Assembly (NCBI GenBank): GCA_937891245.1
Contig: CALAGB010000051.1
Location: 1 to 12,445 of the forward strand
Source: an uncultured Thermomicrobiales bacterium
GTDB lineage: Bacteria; Chloroflexota; Chloroflexia; Thermomicrobiales; Thermomicrobiaceae
Direction of reading: 5' to 3'
DNA: 12,445 nucleotides
The notes under the pieces are model-generated. The model saw only the letters and a program-made list of their open reading frames with translations, was not told the DNA's origin and did not search any database. Within the stretch, counting starts at the first letter, position 1, and every line of letters begins with the position of its first letter. Below are positions 6,366 through 12,445 of this stretch, piece after piece. A program made the translations under genes and the position numbers.

Positions 6366-7559
6366 TCAGTGCGGTTGAAGTGGCTCAACGTTCGCTGGCA
6401 CAGCGCATGTCTCGCGATACGGCGAGACGAGATGGATATCAACGGCTTCGAGTCGATCAAGTAATTGCTCAAGCAGCGTCCGACCGAACCAGTGTCGCGC
6501 GCGTTCGGGACGACCGAGCACGATGTCGGTGACATTGTGCTGTTCGCTCACCCGCACCAAGCCCCGGACCACGTTGGAGTCGACGACGGTCAGCACTCTG
6601 GCGCCGAGATCTTCAGCGAGGCGGATGTTGCGGAGCAAGCGGTCATGCTGGTTGTCAGGCAATTCGTCGAGCGGCTGTTTGATGACGCAAACCGCCAGTA
6701 GATCTGCGCGCAGACCACGCGCCAGGCGCCACGCACGGCGCACGACGAGCTCGGCATCACCGCCGGCATCGAGGCAGGCCAGTACCCGTTCAATCGTCGG
6801 CCAGGGCCCCGGAACTTGTTCGTCGCGCATGTAACCTTCGAGCACCGCTTCCACGCCTTCGGCCGTGCGTTGCAACGCCAGCTCACGCAAGGCGGTCAGG
6901 TTCGATTCGCGGAAGAAGTTCTCCAGTGCGCGCATCGCCTGCGGCTCCGGGTAGATCTTGCCGGCCGCGAGTCGCTCGCGCAGCAGCGATGGTGTGATGT
7001 CGATGAGTTCGACCTCGGCCTCGTCGAGCACCCGATCGGGCACCGTCTCACGAACCTTGATGCCGGTCACCCCTTCGATCAGGTCGTTGAGCCCTTCCAG
7101 GTGCTGGATATTCATGGTGCTGAGCACGGTAATTCCGACGTCGAGCAGGATCTCGACATCTTCATACCGCTTCTCGCGCGGCGAACCGGGTGCGTTCGTG
7201 TGAGCCAGCTCATCGACCAGCACGATCTCCGGCTGTCGCGCCAGCACCGCGTCGGTATCAAGCTCTTCCAGCAGAACGCCGCGGTAGGCAATGTGCCGTC
7301 GCGGAACGATCTCGAGATCGCCGATCTGCGCATCGGTCTCGGGTCGGCGGTAGGTTTCCACGAAGCCGATCACGACATCGCGGCCTTCATCCCGCAAGCG
7401 GTGCCCCTCTTCGAGCATGGCGTAGGTCTTGCCGGCGCCGGGAGCAGCGCCAAGGAAGACGCGGAATTGACCGCGTCGCCGCTCGCTCCGCCGGACACGC
7501 GCGAGCATCTGTTCGGGAGTTGGTCGATCAGCGTCGATACGCTCGCGTCCGTCCTTCAT
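6366..7559 (-). CDS. kdpD: Short KdpD: N-terminal KdpD domain plus Usp domain, no kinase
   Basis: The 397-residue product matches only the cytoplasmic N-terminal part of the KdpD sensor kinase. Walker A is GAAPGAGKT (37-45) and the Walker B region is IVLVDELAHTNAPGS (112-126). The family stretches NIQHLEGLND (150-159) and GVTGIKVRETVPD (163-175) are also present. A universal-stress-like domain spans about 252-378, ending in GRPERARHWFGRT (349-361). The DUF4118 membrane segments, HisKA and HATPase of full KdpD (about 900 residues) are absent. Similar short KdpD proteins are known from Anabaena and Deinococcus. The ATG at 7559 follows the kdpC stop by ten bases, with AGAGG overlapping the kdpC end, so the two are coupled. 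A terminator 50 bp downstream shows that the short form is natural rather than a broken gene. It probably senses ATP or second messengers and modulates the transport operon or a separate kinase; no kdpE is seen. Confidence 0.93.
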   Translation of the reverse strand: MKDGRERIDADRPTPEQMLARVRRSERRRGQFRVFLGAAPGAGKTYAMLEEGHRLRDEGRDVVIGFVETYRRPETDAQIGDLEIVPRRHIAYRGVLLEELDTDAVLARQPEIVLVDELAHTNAPGSPREKRYEDVEILLDVGITVLSTMNIQHLEGLNDLIEGVTGIKVRETVPDRVLDEAEVELIDITPSLLRERLAAGKIYPEPQAMRALENFFRESNLTALRELALQRTAEGVEAVLEGYMRDEQVPGPWPTIERVLACLDAGGDAELVVRRAWRLARGLRADLLAVCVIKQPLDELPDNQHDRLLRNIRLAEDLGARVLTVVDSNVVRGLVRVSEQHNVTDIVLGRPERARHWFGRTLLEQLLDRLEAVDIHLVSPYRETCAVPANVEPLQPH

Positions 7560-7569
7560 TTCGTTCCTC

Positions 7570-8169
7570 TTACTGCTGAGCCAGCGCGTCGAGCGCCAAG
7601 TTCAGCTTCAAAACGTTGACACGCGGTTCACCAAGAATACCGAGAGTCCGGCCGGTCGTCTGTTGCTTAACCAGCGTGTAGAGCGTCGCTTCCGGTAGGC
7701 TCCGCGCCCGTGCCACACGTGGTACCTGGAAATTGGCCGCATCCGGGCTAATATCCGGATCGAGGCCACTCCCGCTGGCGGTCACGAGTTCGGCGGGCAC
7801 CACGGCGTCGGACGGCAAACCGCTCGCCTGGCGCAGTGCTGCTGCCCGCTGCGCCGCTTCGTCATGCAGCTTCTGGCTGGTCGGTCCGAGGTTTGAGCCG
7901 CCCGAAGCCGTCGCGTCGTAGCCATCACCGGCGGCGGAAGGACGGCCCCAGAAATAGCGTGTATCGGTAAAGCTCTGCCCGATCAGCGAGGATCCAATTG
8001 TTTCCCCCTGCGCATTCTTGAGCAGGCTACCATCAGACTGATGCGGAAAGAGCACCTGAGCTACGCCGGTAATCGCCAGCGGATAGGCCAGACCAAGAAT
8101 GACGACCAGAATTAGTGTCAGCAGGATTGCTGGTCGCAGCAAGGTCAGCATTGATCTGAATATCGTCAT
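7570..8169 (-). CDS. kdpC: Potassium-transporting ATPase subunit C
   Basis: KdpC is the single-span subunit that stabilises the KdpAB complex and is thought to help ATP binding. The 199 residues are close to the usual 190. One membrane helix lies at about 13-35 (AILLTLILVVILGLAYPLAI). The conserved signatures GSSLIGQSF, RYFWGRPSA, YDATASGGSNLGPTS and the C-terminal VNVLKLNLALDAL are all present, along with DPDISPDAANFQVPRVARAR. The ATG at 8169 has a strong GAGGAGA site six bases upstream. It sits 48 bp after kdpB and ten bases before kdpD in one operon. Confidence 0.97.
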   Translation of the reverse strand: MTIFRSMLTLLRPAILLTLILVVILGLAYPLAITGVAQVLFPHQSDGSLLKNAQGETIGSSLIGQSFTDTRYFWGRPSAAGDGYDATASGGSNLGPTSQKLHDEAAQRAAALRQASGLPSDAVVPAELVTASGSGLDPDISPDAANFQVPRVARARSLPEATLYTLVKQQTTGRTLGILGEPRVNVLKLNLALDALAQQ

Positions 8170-8217
8170 CGTTCTCCTCGCTCACCAATGCGCATGAACT
8201 GAGGGATAAACATGGTT

Positions 8218-10395
<2,178 letters not shown>

Positions 10396-10403
10396 TGCAA
10401 CTG

Positions 10404-10408
10404 CCTCC
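10404..10408 (-). promoter_or_regulatory. Ribosome binding site deciding the kdpB start
   Basis: GGAGG on the - strand lies just after the kdpA stop (10412) and eight bases before GTG 10395. Neither TTG 10449 nor ATG 10431, both inside kdpA, has a site this good. Confidence 0.65.
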
Positions 10409-10411
10409 GTG

Positions 10412-12121
10412 TTAGAAGAGCTGACCGGCATTGCCGGCGAAGTGCTCAACGATTGGACCGAGCGCCAGCGCCGGGAAGAAGGTCAGCACACCGACGATCA
10501 GGATGACGCCAATCAACAGCACCACCCAGACTGCCCCGGTTGTCGGAAAGGTACCGAGCCCGGGCGCCACGGCCTGTTTGCGCACCAACGCGCCGGCCAG
10601 CGCCAGTGCCGGAATGAGAATGAGAAAGCGGGCAAACAGCATCGCGAGGCCGAGTGTCGTGTTGTAGAAGTTGGAGTTCGCGCTCAGGCCGGCGAAGGCC
10701 GAGCCGTTATTACCGGTCGCTGAGGAAAAGGCGTAGAGCATCTCGCTGAAGCCATGCGGGCCGGCATTGTTCAACCCGGCCAACCCCGCATGAGTCACCG
10801 AGGCGAGTGCGGTAAATGTGAGCACCGAGGCGGGCACGATCAGAATGGCGAGCGCCACCATCTTCATCTCGAACGACTCGATCTTCTTGCCGAGATATTC
10901 CGGCGTGCGGCCCACCATCAGGCCGGCGATGAACACCGCCAACAGCGCGAAGATCAATATGCCGTAGAGGCCGGAGCCAACCCCGCCGAAGATGATCTCA
11001 CCGAGATCGATGAAGATAATCGGCATCATGCCACCGAGCGCCGAGAAGCTGTCGTGCATTGAGTTAACGGCGCCACACGATGCTGCCGTGGTCACGATCG
11101 CGAAGAGCGAGCTGGCCGCGGCACCGAACCGTGTCTCTTTGCCCTCGAGATTGCCGAGCGCCTGGTTGATATGGAGTCCTGACAGCGCCGGGTTCGGCCG
11201 AGCCTCAGCCCAGTAGGTAATGCCGACTCCAACCAGGAAGATGATGCTCATGACCGCGAAGAGCGTCCAACCCTGCCGGGTATTGCCGGACATTTTGCCG
11301 AAGGTATAGGTCAGCCCCGCGCCGATCGAGAGGATCAGCAGCATTTCCAGCAGGTTGGTCAAGGGCGTCGGATTCTCGAACGGATGGGACGAGTTGGCGT
11401 TGAAGAAGCCGCCGCCGTTCGTACCGAACTCCTTGATCACCTCTTGCGAGGCGACCGGCCCTTGGGCGATCGTCTGATGCGCCCCCTGGAGTGTGGTGGC
11501 CTCGGTATAGTCGTTCAGGTTCTGCGGCACGCCCTGCCAGACGAAAATCAGCGCCATGACGATGCAGACTGGGAGGAGCAGATACAGTGACGCTCTCGTA
11601 ATATCGACCCAGAAGTTGCCGAGCGCCGAGGCACGGTGCCGGGTAAAGCCGCGAATCACCGCCAGGGCGATGGCAATACCAGCGGCTGCCGACGTGAAGT
11701 TATGGAATGCGAGCCCCCACATCTGCGTAAGGTAGCTCATGGTCGTTTCACCGGCATAGCTCTGCCAGTTGGTATTTGTGGTGAAGCTGACCGCCGTATT
11801 GAAGGCGAGATCGGGCTTAACGCCAGATAGTCTCTGCGGATTCAATGGTAGCCCGCCCTGTATTCGCTGCTGCGCGTAGAGCAAGAGCAGTCCGACCACG
11901 CTGAAGAGCAAGACCGAGAACGCGTAACCGACCCAACCCTGCTCTTTTTCCGGGCTGGTGCCGATCACGCGATAGATAACACGTTCGACCGGCACGAGCA
12001 CCGGCGAGAGCGGCGTCCGCTCATCAGAGAAAACGCGTGTCATATAGAGGCCGACCGGCTTCGTTATCGCCAGTAGGAGCAGGAAATAAAAGAGGACCTG
12101 CACCCATCCCCAGATTGTCAC
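10412..12121 (-). CDS. kdpA: Potassium-transporting ATPase subunit A (channel-like)
   Basis: KdpA is the potassium-binding, channel-derived subunit of the Kdp pump. With the GTG start at 12121 it has 569 residues, near the usual 557, and starts VTIWGWVQVLFYFLLLL as family members do. The four pore loops are visible: TNTNWQ (115-120), GTNGGGFFNANSSHPFENPTP starting at 233, AASCGAVN (346-353) and SATGNNGSAF (467-476). The longer open frame to 12346 adds 75 hydrophilic, Arg-rich residues that are not family-like and are read in another frame by the upstream gene. GAAGG six bases upstream supports 12121. The start GTGA overlaps the upstream gene's TGA, suggesting translational coupling. kdpB follows after 16 bp. 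No promoter for the operon is in the window. Confidence 0.97.
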   Translation of the reverse strand: MTIWGWVQVLFYFLLLLAITKPVGLYMTRVFSDERTPLSPVLVPVERVIYRVIGTSPEKEQGWVGYAFSVLLFSVVGLLLLYAQQRIQGGLPLNPQRLSGVKPDLAFNTAVSFTTNTNWQSYAGETTMSYLTQMWGLAFHNFTSAAAGIAIALAVIRGFTRHRASALGNFWVDITRASLYLLLPVCIVMALIFVWQGVPQNLNDYTEATTLQGAHQTIAQGPVASQEVIKEFGTNGGGFFNANSSHPFENPTPLTNLLEMLLILSIGAGLTYTFGKMSGNTRQGWTLFAVMSIIFLVGVGITYWAEARPNPALSGLHINQALGNLEGKETRFGAAASSLFAIVTTAASCGAVNSMHDSFSALGGMMPIIFIDLGEIIFGGVGSGLYGILIFALLAVFIAGLMVGRTPEYLGKKIESFEMKMVALAILIVPASVLTFTALASVTHAGLAGLNNAGPHGFSEMLYAFSSATGNNGSAFAGLSANSNFYNTTLGLAMLFARFLILIPALALAGALVRKQAVAPGLGTFPTTGAVWVVLLIGVILIVGVLTFFPALALGPIVEHFAGNAGQLF

Positions 12122-12445
12122 TTCTCGCCTTCTATTCGTTCGAACGTCACGGTGATCATCCCATCTTTCGCGACGCAATTGACGTTCAAGCCATAATCGC
12201 TCGCGAGCGACTGCGCGTATTCCACCACCTCGTTGACCCCACCCGGTATTCGTGGATAGGGAAAAACGAGGTGAATTCGAGACATCTGCCTGCGCTGATC
12301 GTGGATGATCGTCTCGCAGGCGTAGGTGAGCGGCGTCGGGTCCCAACGATCGCTCGCGTTGTCACCCGGCTTCCGAAAATGCCAGACCCGTTGGTCATCG
12401 GCATCGTCCGATTGACTGAAGATCGTCCCATTGGATGAGCCATCG
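12118..12445 (-). CDS. Uncharacterised protein, C-terminal part, translationally coupled to kdpA (5' end outside window)
   Basis: On the - strand a frame is open from the window edge (first full codon at 12444) to TGA at 12120-12118. It gives 108 residues with no internal stop, while one of the other two - strand frames stops early and the remaining one is the non-family-like extension of kdpA. The TGA overlaps the kdpA GTG by four bases (GTGA), and the kdpA ribosome site GAAGG lies inside it. Visible segments are WDPTPLTYACETIIHDQRR, then MSRIHLVFPYPRIPGGVNEV, ending DGMITVTFERIEGEK. The protein is soluble-looking, with a possible strand-helix-strand ending, and lacks membrane segments, so it is not KdpF. 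I do not recognise the family. If translation began at the internal ATG (12285), only 55 residues would result, but no good ribosome site precedes that codon. The operon position suggests a role with potassium uptake (inference). Confidence 0.65.
   Translation of the reverse strand, partial: DGSSNGTIFSQSDDADDQRVWHFRKPGDNASDRWDPTPLTYACETIIHDQRRQMSRIHLVFPYPRIPGGVNEVVEYAQSLASDYGLNVNCVAKDGMITVTFERIEGEK
12128..12132 (-). promoter_or_regulatory. Ribosome binding site deciding the kdpA start
   Basis: GAAGG on the - strand lies six bases before GTG 12121, inside the end of the upstream gene. It supports the family-like start of KdpA over the much longer frame. Confidence 0.6.

Noticed and set aside
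6816..7619. A 267-codon open frame antisense to kdpD
   Set aside because: It is a shadow of kdpD codon bias, with no recognisable motif and no plausible ribosome site.
8166..8213. A 15-codon mini-frame between kdpB and kdpC ending ATGA on the kdpC start
   Set aside because: It has no ribosome site and kdpC has its own strong one. The product is not hydrophobic, so it is not KdpF, and the overlap is likely chance.
12122..12346. A 75-residue N-terminal extension of KdpA
   Set aside because: It is not family-like, and the same DNA is better read in another frame as the end of the upstream gene. The GTG at 12121 has a ribosome site and gives the normal KdpA start.

Overview
The window is GC-rich, tightly packed bacterial chromosome. 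It holds six complete or nearly complete genes of recognisable families, two genes cut by the window edges and one poorly characterised membrane gene. No RNA genes, insertion sequences or CRISPR arrays were seen. The short KdpD without a kinase module and the membrane/coiled-coil/roadblock-like protein would fit a Chloroflexota bacterium (for example the Thermomicrobia/Sphaerobacter group). This is an inference from protein style only, and other high-GC phyla are not excluded.

Left part (1-2652): the C-terminal half of an MFS transporter (+ strand) ends inside the 3' end of a convergent gene for a DeoR/ArsR-like winged-helix regulator with SufR-type cysteines (- strand). A 237-bp spacer follows, with candidate promoter elements facing both ways. 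Divergent from the regulator is a 412-residue protein with four N-terminal membrane helices, a coiled coil containing a SHOCT-like segment, and a C-terminal roadblock/longin-like domain.

Middle part (2653-6244): two - strand membrane genes. One is a YfhO-family polytopic protein with a large extracytoplasmic C-terminal domain. The other is an MFS_3/EntS-type exporter upstream of it. A 157-bp gap with a strong hairpin separates them.

Right part (6298-12445): a - strand potassium-uptake operon, kdpA-kdpB-kdpC-kdpD, closed by a convincing intrinsic terminator 50 bp past kdpD. KdpA carries the channel-like pore, KdpB is the P-type ATPase and KdpC the accessory subunit. KdpD is a natural short form with only the KdpD nucleotide-binding domain and the universal-stress-like domain, with no transmembrane sensor or histidine kinase. 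No kdpE or kdpF lies in the window. Ribosome-binding sites argue for GTG starts of kdpA (12121) and kdpB (10395), shorter than the longest open frames. The end of a further gene, open to the window edge, overlaps kdpA by the 4-base GTGA and so appears to be translationally coupled to the operon; its family was not recognised.
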